Shown in pieces: positions 35,786 through 48,500 of a DNA stretch of 64,000 bases; position 1 is the first letter of the stretch; each line of letters opens with the position of its first letter. Origin of the DNA: Dryocosmus kuriphilus (Eukaryota; Arthropoda; Insecta; Hymenoptera; Cynipidae); the NCBI GenBank assembly GCA_038277395.1, contig CM076190.1, positions 188,358,001 to 188,422,000 of the forward strand. Direction: 5' to 3'. Under the pieces are notes generated by a model. The model did not search any database and had not been told where the DNA came from. It saw only the letters and a list, made by a program, of their open reading frames with translations. The translations under genes were made by a program, and so were the position numbers.

Positions 35786-36240
35786 GCACTTAATTCCATT
35801 TTTCACACAAAATTGGATTGCAAATTTTTTCATCCATTTTTTTCGACAGCAAAATATCGCCGAGCACGCAAAACACTTCTAACCTTTATGCCTCTCACAA
35901 GCAAACAAAAAATGTTATATAGCAGAAGTTGTGCTCATATGTTTGGGACAAGTGTACCAACATAAGGAAAAAAGAAGACGAATATCGACTGTACGCATCC
36001 CGTGAAATCCAAAAATTTACCTTAAATTTCGATCACACTCGTATATGGTTTGTTGGCAATTCTTGTCATTTATTTTACGTCAAAATATGATTTTTCACTC
36101 ACTTTTTCACGAAACTAAATATCTAAGATTCAAAAATGAAAGACGAAGTTTGGCTGATTTTGAGAAAAATTGTAAAAATCGCTATTAAAAAAAGTTATTG
36201 TAATCACAATAATGGTGTAGCCCAAATAAAATTCATTGAA
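35786..36240. other. No gene recognised
   Basis: Unique-looking AT-rich sequence after the satellite, also present in copy 2. Contains an open frame (35687-35965) that starts in the satellite and matches no family. Confidence 0.4.
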
Positions 36241-39200
36241 TGTCTTTTTTATATCAAAACAAAAAACATGATTTTTCAATCAAGGATGAATTTTTAACAC
36301 AAAAGATAAATCTTGAACCAAAAAAAATTGAATTTTCAACCAAAAATAAAGGAATTTTTAACCAACAATGTAAAAATTCAATTTCTAATCATAAGTGATG
36401 AATTTTCATTATCTTCGTTGAACTTTTGATTGAAAGAATGAATTAAACCAATAAAAGAATTAACTTTCATTTTAACAAAAAAAATGTGACACAAAATACA
36501 ACAACTGAATTTTCAAATAAATTGAATTTTCAGTAGGAAAACATTGGTTTTACAACGAAGAATTTAATAGTTGAATATTCAACAAATAATAAAATTAAAA
36601 CAAGGGTATAACAGATAAATGGTTAAAAAGTCATTTCTTTGATGAAAATTCAACTGTTTGGTTGAAAATGAACCTTTATGTGATTGAAAATCTAATTTCG
36701 TTTTATGAAAGTTCCTTTTTTTATTGACAATTTAACTATTTTTTAATATAAAATAATATTTTTTGGCATCAAGAGGCAACTATTATGATTTTGTTTAAGA
36801 ATTCACTTTTTTGGGTGCCTATTAATCTTATCAGTTGAGTTTCACTGTTTTCTTAGAAATTCAGGAAGTTAGGTAAAACTTCATCTATATTAACATTTTT
36901 CTCTATTTAATCCTGCTGCGTGAAAGTTCAACGGCTATACTGAAAATTTCATTGTTTTGATTTGATAATTCAAAAGTTTTTATTTAAAAATTAATTATTT
37001 TTGTTAAAAAATCAACTATAACAGTTTTTGTTTGAAAACTAATCTGTCATGGTTGAAGTTTCAATATTTTTGTTAAAAAGTTCATTGTTTCTTTGTTGAA
37101 AATTCAACTTGTTCACTGAAAATAATTTTTTTTGGTAAAAATTCACCTTTTTTGCGTGAAAATTCGACTACTTTGTTAAAAACTGGTATTTTACTTCTGA
37201 AATTGAACTATTCCGTTGAAAATTAACTTTTGAAAAATTGAACTATTTTTGCTTCAAAACTTAATTACTTTATTGAAAGTCCAATATTTCAGCCAGTAAC
37301 GAAACCAGTAAGGAAATATTCTCGAAAATAAACAATGGATATTCTTATAAACAAATTTTTTAAACAACAACAAAAAGAATGCATTAGTAACAATTGAATA
37401 TTTTTAAAAATATTACAGTTATATTTTCAAAAAGGGAATTGATTTTCAAACAAAATTATTTAAATCCAAACGAAAAGAAAAAACTAGAAAGACGAATTTT
37501 CAACAGGATATTTGAATTTTTAACTGAAAGAAAAATAATTCTCAACCAAAAACCTAGCTATTTAATCCTCAACCAAATATTTCAGTTTTTCTTAAAAAAA
37601 TGGATAAATTATCATTAAAAAATTGTTCATGCACTATCAATCAAAGAAAAGTAAATTTTGAAAAAGGTCGAATTTTGGACAAGAAATATTAACTTTCAAC
37701 CAAAAATAGTTGAATTTACAACCAAAAAACAGAATTTTTAAGAAAAGATTGATTCCTAACAAAATCCATGAATTTAAAGAAAAAATACTTAAAATTCCAA
37801 ACCAAAAAAATGAATTCTCAGTCAAAAGTGAAACAGCTAAATTTTGAATAAGAAAAAAGATTATTGTTGAACCAGCAACGTTTAAGCTTTCAGCTAAAAA
37901 AACACGATTTTGCAACATGATTTTCATTCATTAAAAAATGCATGACTTTCCAAAAAGATAGTTAAAATTCTAACCAAAAAAGTATTTTAAAGTACACGAA
38001 AAGACGTTCGCAAAGCACTATAAACAATATTTGTATTTATCTTTTGAGAAAATTAATTCTTCAACATAAAATTTTATTTTAAATAAAAAAAAACTTTCAA
38101 CTAAATATGATCAATTTTTAAACAAAAATGTGAAACTTGACTTAAATAAAAAAAATTTCTTCCAATCAAAAGTAAATATTTTTTATGGGGTTCCACTAAT
38201 TTACTCATATTGCTGACGCTCATTATCCCTATGAAAATTTTAAATCCTCAGTTTATGTTTATTTTATTAATTAATTCCTATTTATTTTATATTGTAATTT
38301 AATAATTTTTGAATTACCTATAGGCGACGTTTGTTGAGACGTTGATCCTGGAAGAAAAAAAAGAGCGATTTTTTATTAACGAAAGTTTTGAATGAAACCA
38401 AAATTGTACATTCTACTTGTAAGTTTAAGCCATTTGAGGTTATGTTGTGAAATTTTAGCTCCAGATCAATATTTTTTTCGACCAAAATCATGAGCTCTTT
38501 CAGATCAACATACATGTTTCAACAATTTGAGGTCACGTTAAGGAATTTCGAATACTCCTTTTGTCAATCTAACCTCGGGAAAGTTCATTTTTGCACTGGG
38601 TTCGCGAAAGACGTCTATTTTAAGACATATTATGGTATGTGCTCATTTTGGTTAAAAGGTATTGATTTTCGTTGAAAGTTCCCAACATAACCTCGAATTG
38701 CGTAAGCCGAAATATTTGAATTTTTTATTTAGAAATAGTTAAATTTTCAACAAAAAAGTGAATTTTTGATAAAAAATGGTCATATTTTCAGCAAAAAAAG
38801 AAGAATTTTTAATGCAATATTTTCAGTTTTAGCTAAGAATAGACCACCTTTTAATAAAATAGTCGAGTTTTGAAATAAAGAAATGAATTCTCACTCGAAA
38901 ATTTATAAGTCACTTGAACCAAAAATACTGTTTTTCAAACAAAAATAGTTGAATTATAAATCTTCAAAAAAATTTAAGAATCACGAAATACGGCTCAAGA
39001 AAGATAAATTGCAAACAAAGGAATCACTTTTCAGCAAAATAGTGGAACTTTCAAACGAAGATGAATTATTAAAAAGTCCTTGAATTTGCAAAAAAGTACT
39101 TAAATTAAATAAAAAGGATGAACTCTTAAACAAGAATGAAACAGCTAATTGAGTGAAAAAGAATTAATTTAGAAACAACGATCGTTGAATTTTTAAAAGA

Positions 39201-39610
39201 AATAGACTTTCCGAAAAATATTAACTCTACACAAAAATCTAAAATTTCAAAACGAAAAAGAGTTGAAATTCCACCCAAAAGATTATTTTTCTACCAAGAA
39301 TAAAACAGCTAAATTTTTCAATGAAATAAAATTAAATTTGACCGAAAGTAGTTGAATTTTCAACCAGAGCAAATGATTTTTCTAGAAAAGGTTAATTCTT
39401 AACAAAATCCATAACTGACCAAAAAAGAGGTCAAAATTCCAAACAACCAAATGTCTTAAAGTACACGAAAAGACATTTCCAAAAACTATAAGCCATATTT
39501 GTACTTTGGATTAAAAAAATTAAATTTTCAACAAAGTAGTGAATTTTTGATAAAAAATTTTGCAACTAAATATGATGAATTCTTAAACGAAAATTTAAAA
39601 GTTGGTTTAA
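36240..39610. repeat. AT-rich degenerate repeat tract ('ttgaattttcaaccaaaa' family), copy 1
   Basis: Long run of variants of 'gaatttt(c/t)aaccaaaaa'. The sense changes: 'tgaaaattcaa...' words dominate about 36640-37250, and the complement dominates elsewhere. Embedded are two related segments about 1.47 kb apart (about 37945-38060 and 39420-39540), both with 'taaagtacacgaaaagac' and 'actataa(a/g)c(c/a)atattt'. Between them lies a less repetitive part (38310-38680). I see no coding signal. Confidence 0.75.
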
Positions 39611-40411
39611 AGCAAAATAGCTATTTCATTGCCAGGTTGTGAATGGAGGCAATTCCTCGAAGAGAGTGGCGCCATTACACGATTCGTGGATTGACTGCTT
39701 CGCAACATGTTAAACACATAACCACGAAATATTATCTACAAGGAGACCGTTCGCCATGTATTTCGCTTGGCGCCACATCGTGGGCCTCTTCCTTCGGATT
39801 TCCATTTAAGCGCCCGTTTAGAAAAGATTTGCAGTTGTAGATTGTCGTCTGCTAAGGAGTGTATTCGATTATTAGGTTATGTTATGTTTTTTGATATCTG
39901 ACATTACCATGTGTCGCCCGTGGCAATGCGTAATTTAACTAATTATAATGTTTTTGAAACAGAAGGAGAAAGTGGGAAAGAAACAAGAGTAAGTATACAA
40001 ATTGTAGATATTATGTAATACCTTAAAAAATAATAATAATTGAAAGCGTAATCTAAATAATTTAATTCCGAAATAGGTTTTATTGTGCTCCAAAAATACT
40101 CAAAAATTTGATTTTAAAACCACAAAAATTACACTGGTGTGCGAAGAAATATTTTTTTAAACTGCCTCGAATGTTATGACTGATTTTTACGTTTATTGGT
40201 TCCCTGAATCCAAATCTAGTAACCAATTTGCTCCATCACGTACAGATTTTTTGCTACATTGGGTTATCCTTAGTCACCGGGTTAAAAACGAGGTTCATTT
40301 CACTGTGGTAATAACCAGCAGATCTTTAATTCAAAATTTAGTAAATGAAAAAAAAAATGAAATTTGCCAACAGAGTTTAGATGCAAAGTCACTCTTGTGT
40401 CAATGAATCTC
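39611..40411. other. Right edge of duplicated block and unassigned flank
   Basis: 39640-39840 is GC-richer with a 65-codon frame of no known family, shared with copy 2. At 39926-39988 an ATG frame of 21 codons ends at AAGA|GTAAGTA, a possible first exon, but no second exon can be recognised. Confidence 0.3.
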
Positions 40412-41885
40412 CTAGTGGGCCCGTTTCTTCTTCCCCTGAATGCTTCTCTTGACGCGTTGCTTGGCACATTTTTCATTAGGGGTTTCCCGCAACAGCAACC
40501 AGCAGAAATAAGTCATGATATTGGTGTTCCATCTTTCTTGGTTCCTTCTCTCTGCGTCCTTGATGGCCTGGTGAAACCTTTCACCCCGTTCTTCACTGTA
40601 CGCCCTCAAGTTTTCGGGAAAATAGTTCACATGGGAGTGCAAGAAATGCACTTTCAGGCTCATGTGACGGCCCTGTTCTTTGAAGGCATTGAGCATCCTG
40701 GCAAAAATATCCTTATAGTTCTCATCCTGCCTGTTCCCCAAGAATTTTCAAAACAACATCCTTGAAGGAGTCTCAGGCTTCTTTTCCTTCTCAGGCATCG
40801 TTTCAGCGAATGCTGCATCTGAAATGAGTTTCCTTATATCAGCCAACAAACACTCCTTCCTTTAGCTTTACTTCAGAAAGTTGGTGGAACTTTGAGCAAA
40901 GGTAGCGAAAGCACCCACTATCTTTTGGAAGGGACTTGATGAATTGCTTAATGAGACCCAATTTAATGTGGAGAGGTGGTAATAGAACCTTTTCACGAGG
41001 TACTAAGCTCTCATGAAGTACATTTTTCTCACCGGGTCTCAAATACACTCGAATTGGCCAGTCTTTTTTCACTCAGTGGAGATCTCGGGCCCGGCTATCC
41101 TACAAGCAAAAGAAGCAGCGATATTTGATGAAACCGGATTGCTGTCCTAATAGCATGGTTAGAATTTTGAAGTATCCACAAATCATCCACTTGTGCTCAT
41201 CATAACGAATCTTCTGAAGAATCGTGACCAAATTCTCGTACTTTTCTTGGAGAATAACAGAGTGAGCAATAGGCACCGAAGCGAATGTGTTGCGATTTCG
41301 AAGAAGAACAGCTTTTATGCTGTCTTTTGACGAATAAATAAACAGCTGCCATTCAGCAGGATCATACATGAGTTTGAAATTTTCCATCACTCCGTATATA
41401 TCGTTACAAAACACCAAATCTTCCTCCTTGTTGAAATACTTCAAAAATTGTGTCTCGCGTTTCCGGTAACAATAAAAAATGAGAGAAGCCATCTGATGAG
41501 TCTCATCATGATCAGAACCTTCCACAGAAATATGATCCAAAGATTTTGGTGGCACAGGTACTTCATTGCTATGAGGCATAGGCCTAATTGCTGAGGGAAG
41601 GTTGGGGTAACTTATTACCTTCTTATTTTTTAAGTTGTATCCCTTTACATTGCAAGAGCAAAAATAGCAGTCGCTGCTGTGGTCTCCTCGTTCCCGCCAC
41701 ATCATAGGTATTCCAAAACGAAATGCTTTGTTTTTTACCTTTCATCCATAAGCGTAGATCTTCCTCACATGTCTTGCACACGATTTGTCACGAAAACACC
41801 CGAAGATTTTTCCTCACTCATTTGCGTTGAGAATATAACCCGAAGATTGTTTCCTATCTCGTGAGGAAGCGATGTGTAATCGGGC
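40412..41885 (-). pseudogene. Conserved transposon-like protein of unknown function, broken
   Basis: Reading leftwards: MANLPDYTSLPHEIGN (about 41880), EEDLRLWMKGKKQSISF, then after a frameshift GIPMMWRERGDHSSDCYFC, SYPNLPSAIRPMPHS, HKWMICGYFKILTMLLGQQ and KYRCFFCL. Two in-frame stops follow: TAG replaces the Trp expected before DSRARD, then TGA comes before VKKDWP. The frame then gives LLPPLHIKLGLIKQFIKSLPK and KLKEGVFVG, another frameshift, and finally MSLKVHFLHSHVNYFPENL and SEERGERFHQAIKD. I recall this motif order from multi-copy uncharacterised arthropod proteins; the repeated conserved Asp/His/Glu positions would suit a DDE-type transposase, but that is inference. No terminal repeats were found. 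It is certainly non-functional. Confidence 0.7.
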
Positions 41886-42950
41886 AAATTCGCCATGCTC
41901 TGCAGACGTCAAAAATCGAATCTCCGATACCTGAGTTGTGAAAAATAATGAACTTGCAAGAAACTAAAATTCGACAGGAACGGGCATGTCGCGACCACCG
42001 TGTTGAACGAGGCACACTTGGTGGGATACCATTTTGGCACGTTCAAACAGAAAAGAACATGCGCTGGTGCAAGTACTGTATTTAGCCCCCCCCCCCCTCC
42101 AAATCGTCCTGTTATATGTATAAAATGAATACAAAGCCTCCAAAAATATCATGAGGAGTGTTTCCAGTTAGTTAACCATTACAACCTCTATTTTGGGCCA
42201 AGAAAATAAACTGCAGTCGGCTAAAAAGGAATTATCTGAACATTTCGTATATGTTTAAGAAATCAAATTTTGCAAGAAAACGTGACGTGGTGGAACATTT
42301 TGGCTCTTTTTCTGGATTCAGCGCCCCAAAATCTATAGGAATCAGTTGCAAAACTGGAGTCAGTTTTTAGTCGTTTAACTGTGTTACTATTAGCTTATGA
42401 TGATGTTCATAAAAAAAGCTTAGACAATTATTTACAAATTATTGTACAACAATTATACAAAGAACTGCAAAATGAAAGAAACTGTATTAATTCGTGTGAA
42501 ATTAATATTTTTCTGGTTACGTTTGCTGGCTTCCGACACATTTTGGATTTATTCTTGAAAATGTTGAGAGAATTTGTTGTTGTTTTCATATATCGAATGT
42601 TAATTTTATCCAGATTAATATTTCTCAAGAAAGAATAGAATACACAATGGAAGCATTCACTTTCAAAATGTGCCAAAATAACTTGGAGCATACAAGATTG
42701 ACTTGTCACAAGTGCTGTTATATCAAAAAATGTAAGGATTTTTTCGGCTTTGTGAAAGTAGAGGATGACGCAAATGTGAAGAAAAAGATCATAGTTCTTA
42801 GGGATTTAAGTATAAAAATCATTGTTAATAAAAGACGATTCTCTTTCAAAATTCATGAAAATGATGCGTGTTGAAGAACTTGTCTTCCTTCTGGAAACTG
42901 TTGACGAAATTGAATATATCCAATATTCGAATAGCGTTTAAATTTCTACA
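41886..42950. other. No gene recognised; contains a poly(C) run
   Basis: A run of about 13 C lies near 42090. Short frames at 42381-42638 and 42647-42874 (the latter Cys/Lys-rich, with CHKCCYIKKC) match no family I know. Confidence 0.35.
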
Positions 42951-42952
42951 AT

Positions 42953-43203
42953 TTAGACATTGTACTGAAAATGGAATCATTATTTTAATAGGATCATTAT
43001 TTACTATATTTTATTTAGGAAACTCCAGATTTTGTACATCGCTGTATACAATTAGACTCTATACATCTGCTTTGTTTTAATATTTATACTGAAAGTGGCA
43101 TATCCATTTCAAAAGGTTTATTACGTGCTACATTTTATTTAGGAAACTTACCATTTTTTAATTGCTCTACACAATTAGACTATCCGTCTACTTCGATTTA
43201 ATT
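42953..43203. repeat. Two direct ~126-bp repeats
   Basis: The phrases 'tactgaaaatgg', 'attttatttaggaaac' and 'acaattagact' recur in the same order about 126 bases apart. The copies are well diverged. Confidence 0.65.
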
Positions 43204-43459
43204 TTCTTGTTTAACTATTGCAAAATTAACTTTTGTAGTCGCCACTATCTCTGATTGCAAATAACACAAATGCACTGAAATCCATAAATTAATTACTTTT
43301 TCTAAAATAGCGAATATATAATATAAGTGCATAATTTTACTTTATATGAAAATTGGATCTCGTCTTAAAATGGTGTAACTGAAAATGTTCTTATTTGTAC
43401 ATAATTCTCTATAATTTAATATAATTTTAGAATCGCATCTCATCTGAAATCATTTAATA

Positions 43460-44714
43460 CAGTCTGTTCCACAAGAAAGAATACGCGTTTTCTCGAAAAG
43501 TTTTAAAGATTTTTGTTCGTTTCTTTTTAGCCTGACTGTACGTTTCAAGGGCAAGAGCGGAACCGCCAATTTGGTTCAGTCTCATTCGAAGTGTCGGATA
43601 GTGAACAAGTTTGCGCAATGAGTGCAGTATATACGAAACGGTTCGAAGCTGTGTTTTTGTGCAGCAATGCACACGGACCAAAACTTTCATACTCAGCTGC
43701 TGCTCAAGTGCTTAAAAAGTCTTAAGTATTTCGTGCAAAAGTAGGTGGAGCGGTATAGGGACACAAAAGCTGTTGACGATTTTCCAGGAAAAGGAGAAAC
43801 GCGAGCAAACGTCCAGCAAGGAGGATAAGGGGATCATCGCACTATTCAAGCGCAACCCCACTCTACGGCTGCGCGCAGCCAAGGCTAAGCTAGCGGAGAA
43901 GGGATTAGACGTTATATAAACACCATAAGATGCAGATTAGCTGAGGCAAACATGCAGTACCGTAGCACGAGGCAGAAACCCCTGCTCTCAGAAGTGCACA
44001 TGCAAAAACGGCTGTCATGGGCTATGGAAAATAATGATCGCGATTGTCAAATGTGATTTTTTCCGACGAAGCATCCTTTTGGGCATGGGTTCCAATAAAA
44101 CGTGCTTGGTCAGGCAAAGGTGAGCGGTTCCTCCAACAAACTGTTAAACACACAGTAAAGTTCCATGTTTGGGGATACTTCTCACAGCGCGGTTTTGGCT
44201 GTTTTAGGGCTGTTCACTGAGAACCTGAACGCGGAAAAAATGGTCAAAATCTACAAGCATGGTCTTCTGAGGTCTGCAGAAAAGATGTTTGAGGTTTGGA
44301 TCCTTCAAGAGGACAACGATCCCACACATTGCAGTCGCCTCTGCAAGAACTGGAAAGCTGAAAATGGCGTCGTCACCTTGGCCTGGCCTTCACAATCTCC
44401 TGATGCCAATCCGATTGAAAATGTGTGGAGTGTCGTTAAGAGAAAACTTGCAGGAAGGCGTGTATTCACCCTCAAGCAGCTCTCTCCACGAATTAGAGAG
44501 GTGTGGCGCTCTCTATCTTTAGAATATGCTGAAAAATTAGTCGAGAGCATGCCCAGAAGATGCCAGGCCATTATCGAGAATAATGGCGATTGGACCATTT
44601 ACTAAGGTAAGTCCTCCCTAATTTTTAAAGCGTTTTTTCATCCCAAAAAAGAAAAATAAAGTTTTCTTTAAAACTTTCGAGGAAAACGCGTATTCTTTCT
44701 TGTGGAACAGACTG
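43460..44714 (+). mobile_element. Tc1-like transposon with complete ends
   Basis: Left end CAGTCTGTTCCACAAGAAAG and right end complementary to it (CTTTCTTGTGGAACAGACTG). The inverted repeats extend to about 50 bp with a small indel. TA flanks both sides (43458-43459, 44715-44716), the Tc1/mariner target duplication. The 1255-bp length is normal for the group. Confidence 0.95.
43618..44605 (+). pseudogene. Tc1-family transposase (D34E), frameshifted
   Basis: ATG 43618 opens MSAVYTKRFEAVF, and the Ala/Val-rich AAAQVLKKS fits the first DNA-binding helix. The region 43720-44030 is in several frames with stops. The first catalytic Asp is in VIFSDEASF (44065-44067). After a frameshift the last third is a clean frame to 44605: the second Asp is in QEDNDPTH (44312-44314), and SQSPDANPIENVW provides the Glu exactly 34 residues on. 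The tail (PRRCQAIIENNGDWTIY) is typical of Tc1-like enzymes. Intact ends with a dead enzyme suggest mobilisation in trans at most. Confidence 0.93.
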
Positions 44715-44960
44715 TATTATATCAGAATCGCGTCTCGTCTTAAATTATTGAAGGAAATTGACTGCTAACATTAGATTAATATTAGAATCACATCTCTTCT
44801 TCAATCATTAATATTATATTAGAATCGCTTCTCATCTTAAATATTTTAAGGAACTTGACTGTTAATTTTAGGTTAATTTTATAATCACATTTCATTCTAA
44901 GTCGTTTAATATTATTTTACGAGCGCATCTCGTTTTACATAATTTAAAGCACTTGGCCGT

Positions 44961-45550
44961 TGATCACATTTGTCATGTTTTTTGAACACAAATCGTGGCT
45001 TCTGAGACATAAGGCTTTTGCCGACAGAGCTGGACATTTCGCATTGTTTTCACCGGTTTCACTATCTTGTTCGTGATAGTATGTTCTCCTTGGTTCGTCG
45101 TAGTATGTTTTCTTTTACGTGACTCCTTCTTTTTAAAAACTAGTGTATTTGTGTTATCGCAACAGCTGTTTCTTGAAGTATCCACCACACGCACACTACA
45201 TCTTGCTTAGGCTCGCCAGTCAGTTTCGCGGACATTCTCTCTTCTCTAATTTGTTCCCTTGCTTGATTGTTGTTTTTTTATTATATTTTTTTACAGATGA
45301 AGAACATTCTCGTAGTTAGATAAGAAATCAGAATACGTCGCGTCATTGAGATTGAATGTTCCTCCTTCCAACAAAGGGTTTGGGACGGAGCTTTTCCAAT
45401 GATTACATTATATCAAACGGAGTATTCCCATTCACTTCTCCTGTTTTCACAGTTTTGATAGTGGCACATTCAAGGAGATAGATCATTTCATATAGTTTAA
45501 GTGATGGGATGCTTCAAATTTCGTCTCAAATTTAATTCAATTAGTTTATA
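44961..45550. other. No gene recognised, possibly the 3' part of the P-like element
   Basis: Lies downstream of the minus-strand P-like transposase remnant. A Lys/Thr-rich frame (45194-44973, minus) has no clear homology. Confidence 0.3.
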
Positions 45551-45554
45551 TCGC

Positions 45555-48500
45555 TCAGGTATTTACTGCACCATCTTTGGCCGAAACTAGGGTTTCTAAA
45601 CGATCATAGCACACAATACGTTTCTTATTGAACATGTACTTTGAGAAGTGAGTTCCTTTCCTGCTTTCATATCCCGAAATAAAACTCAGAGCGTATTCAG
45701 AGGTTTCAGATACAGTATAGTCATGCTCTATCATTACCTGCGCTGCCTCGCCCAGCAGATGCAATCCATTCCCTTTATCCAAAATGGTATCAAAATATAC
45801 CCTCCCAATGCTCTTTTCTCTCAGTCGCGTCTTCGACATCGTTCAGCTTTAATAAATCATCCAATATATCGCTGCCTTCAACGTTGCTTCCTTTGGGTGA
45901 TTTAACTAGAGAATAAGTCGACATTACTTCATATATCTGTATAAAAAGAATGGAGTCTGAATGGTCATTGGCACCGCAAGTGTCACGCATCATGCCAAAG
46001 TATCTCTAGGAATAAGAAATACATTAATAGATTTTTCGGAAATAATTAATGATATAGTAAATATATAATCGGAGGAGAAAATTATTTATGAAACTCTACC
46101 TCCACAAAGTCTTGGCTACAGCGACCTGTCATGACTTACTTGAATCCAGCCTTCGTTACCAGAAATTCACAAAGTTCCAACGCCGCTTCAGTGAAACTTT
46201 TATCCCTAGCTGCAGCTTTCGTCAAAAATTCGTAATCGTTTTCTTTTGCAGTTTTTTCCCATTTTTTGAGGTATTACAAAAAAGTTTTTATAACCTTTAC
46301 AGATTTTGGGGATTCTCCAGTATATTTGTAATTATACTAATTTCAAACGATGAAAATTAACATACGTTCCAAGCATGATTGCCTGGCGACGTTGCGTCTC
46401 CTGGAGCACGAATAAATCATCGCTTTGTTCAGACTATGCACAGTTTTACAAAAGCCTTTAGTTTCTGTGCAATCTTCCAAATCTTCGTGCGAATTCTCAA
46501 CTAGTTCCAGTGCATGAAATATGTTTGAAACACTGTAAAAAAGAAGGTTTAAGATAGATATTGGCATTCTGTAAAGAAAAATAATGACTATTGATCACTT
46601 CAAGTTCCTCCTAATATAAGGCAACGTTCATTCTCTGGTAGTTCTTCGGATCGATGTGTTCTTTACACAGTTTATAATTGAAGTTAAGTTTCTATGAGGA
46701 TGCATCAAGCTTTTCCAACACAGCGGACCGGTCCTACTTCGATATCGGTTCATCAGGTTTCTGAAAGTATAAAATACATTTACTGTGCCCCAAAAGCCGA
46801 TAGCCTTTTGTAAAAAAGAGAGCTTTCTCCGAAACTGAAAAATGACAGCAAATTTAGTATTAAAGCTTTACTTTCTGCAACACAGAATGTAGAACATTTT
46901 TTCAGCGATATGACTTATATACTTACGTAATTACTCATACTTCTTAAACTTCGTCACGAAATTTCTGATGACCCTTGCTAATTGAGGATAGTCTGAAAAG
47001 AAGCACAATGGACGTTCTGCATCACAAGAGTGAGGTACACTCACACGCTTCTCTGTGACGCCAAATTCTTTCCACATTGCTCTATTCCAAGCTGCACCAT
47101 CCGTCACAATGGCATCTATGAATAATATCGCTTTTTTCTGCTAGTGCAAGGCCCTGCAGAATAATTTTATATAGCACGGTCCCACTGGCACTGCCTTTGC
47201 TCAAAAGCAGCCTATTGTTTGGACGGACTTTCCAATAAAAGGCTGAAACGTAATCACCAGAGCATTGTCACCTCGCTGTCCTTTTTGGTATTGCACTGCA
47301 CCAGATCGGTGAATCCTTCCGCCTTTAAATTATGCCTGTTGATGGACAGTTCCTCGACAGTTTCACTTCATCGATTGCAAATGTTACTTTAAGATATAAT
47401 TCAGTATAGTTCGTGTATAACATAAGGAATTCGATAATCAAAGTGTAAAACTAAGAAAGGTATTAGACAAAGTGAGCACATCTCGTCGCCTTTGCGGACA
47501 CATGAAAGCGGTTTTCATTTCAGTTCCTTGAAAATGTAAGGCTGATATCCATATGCGGTGCTTATTCGCTTCAAGTAGTTGTTCATAGTTTGTTACGCAT
47601 GGTAATGTTAGAATTCCGTCTCGTCTCAGTTGATTGTAGACTTTTTTGCTTTTGAAACGTAGCAGCAGAAGCTCATAAATCCATTGAGCTTTGTATCTCA
47701 TATTTCTCATGTCCGCCAACTTTGAAGCCTCAAAACATGCCTGTACGGCCACTTGCTGTTTGGGTCGAAGTTTTGAGATTGCTTCAACAAGAATCACTTC
47801 TTTGGCAATGGCACACTCTTTTCTCAAAGTTTTGTACCTTCTGTTTCCAAGAGTTTAAAAAAATATATTTTTAAGACCGGCAAAAGAATAAAATATTTTA
47901 CATAAACCTAAAATTCTAGAGGAATTAAGAAGATAATTGACGTGTGTATTTCCTTACCCTTTCCTGTATTTTCTTATTCTTTCGGTTTACAACCTTCAGA
48001 GATCTCGCATTTTCTTCTTCATTGAGCGTAATTTAATTTTTTTCACATTCTGCCTTTGCCTTCATCTCCTAATGTTCCTTCGAATTATTTCACACGTAGA
48101 ACGAAACTTACCTTGCTTATCACCTACGGTTTTTTCTTTGGGCAAAACGTAGCTTTCACATCCTCAGGCCCAAGGAAATGAAAAGATAAAGAATACCCTT
48201 TCTTAATATTTTTCAATATACCAGAAGAATAAAAAACAATTACGTTACACACATTTCACAATCTGCTCCAAAAACATAGTAGAAGTTTTGAGAAAATCTT
48301 CAGTCCGACAATTATTTCCCCCTATACCAGATACTTGAGAAGGTACCTTGATTTCCGCCTCACTCAAGAATACCTAAACTGAACATTTTCAATCAATTAC
48401 CGTAGTTAAAATTGTAAGATTCAGACACATTTCTCAAATAGTTACTCGATTTTTCACATCGTTAGAACAATATTTACTCTTTTGCAAAAGAACTATACAT

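Larger units (their letters stand above)
31213..39862. repeat. Segmental duplication, copy 1 (partner 55354-64000)
   Basis: From CGCTGTCATTTTTGGATAAT (31213) to at least CTGCTAAGGAGTGT (39862) the sequence is nearly identical to 55354-64000, in direct orientation about 24.1 kb apart. Differences noticed are mostly one- to three-base changes in A or T runs plus a few substitutions. The block contains one gene, a satellite and a long AT-rich repeat. The right limit is unknown because copy 2 meets the window edge. Confidence 0.93.
43340..44960. repeat. Degenerate 'agaatcgcatctcatct' repeat split by the Tc1 insertion
   Basis: Variants of 'agaatc(g/a)c(a/g)tct(c)' followed by 'aaat.att.a' occur near 43350 and 43430, then again at about 44724, 44787, 44823, 44882 and 44921. 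The Tc1-like element (43460-44714) sits inside this run. Confidence 0.6.

Noticed and set aside
39926..39988. First coding exon with GTAAGT donor
   Set aside because: Only 21 codons and no second exon could be recognised.
40176..40406. 76-residue plus-strand protein next to the conserved transposon-like gene
   Set aside because: No recognised family and lies just past the 3' end of the minus-strand gene; likely chance or part of that element's non-coding end.
44305..44598. Minus-strand frame in the Tc1-like element
   Set aside because: Antisense shadow of the transposase C-terminal third.
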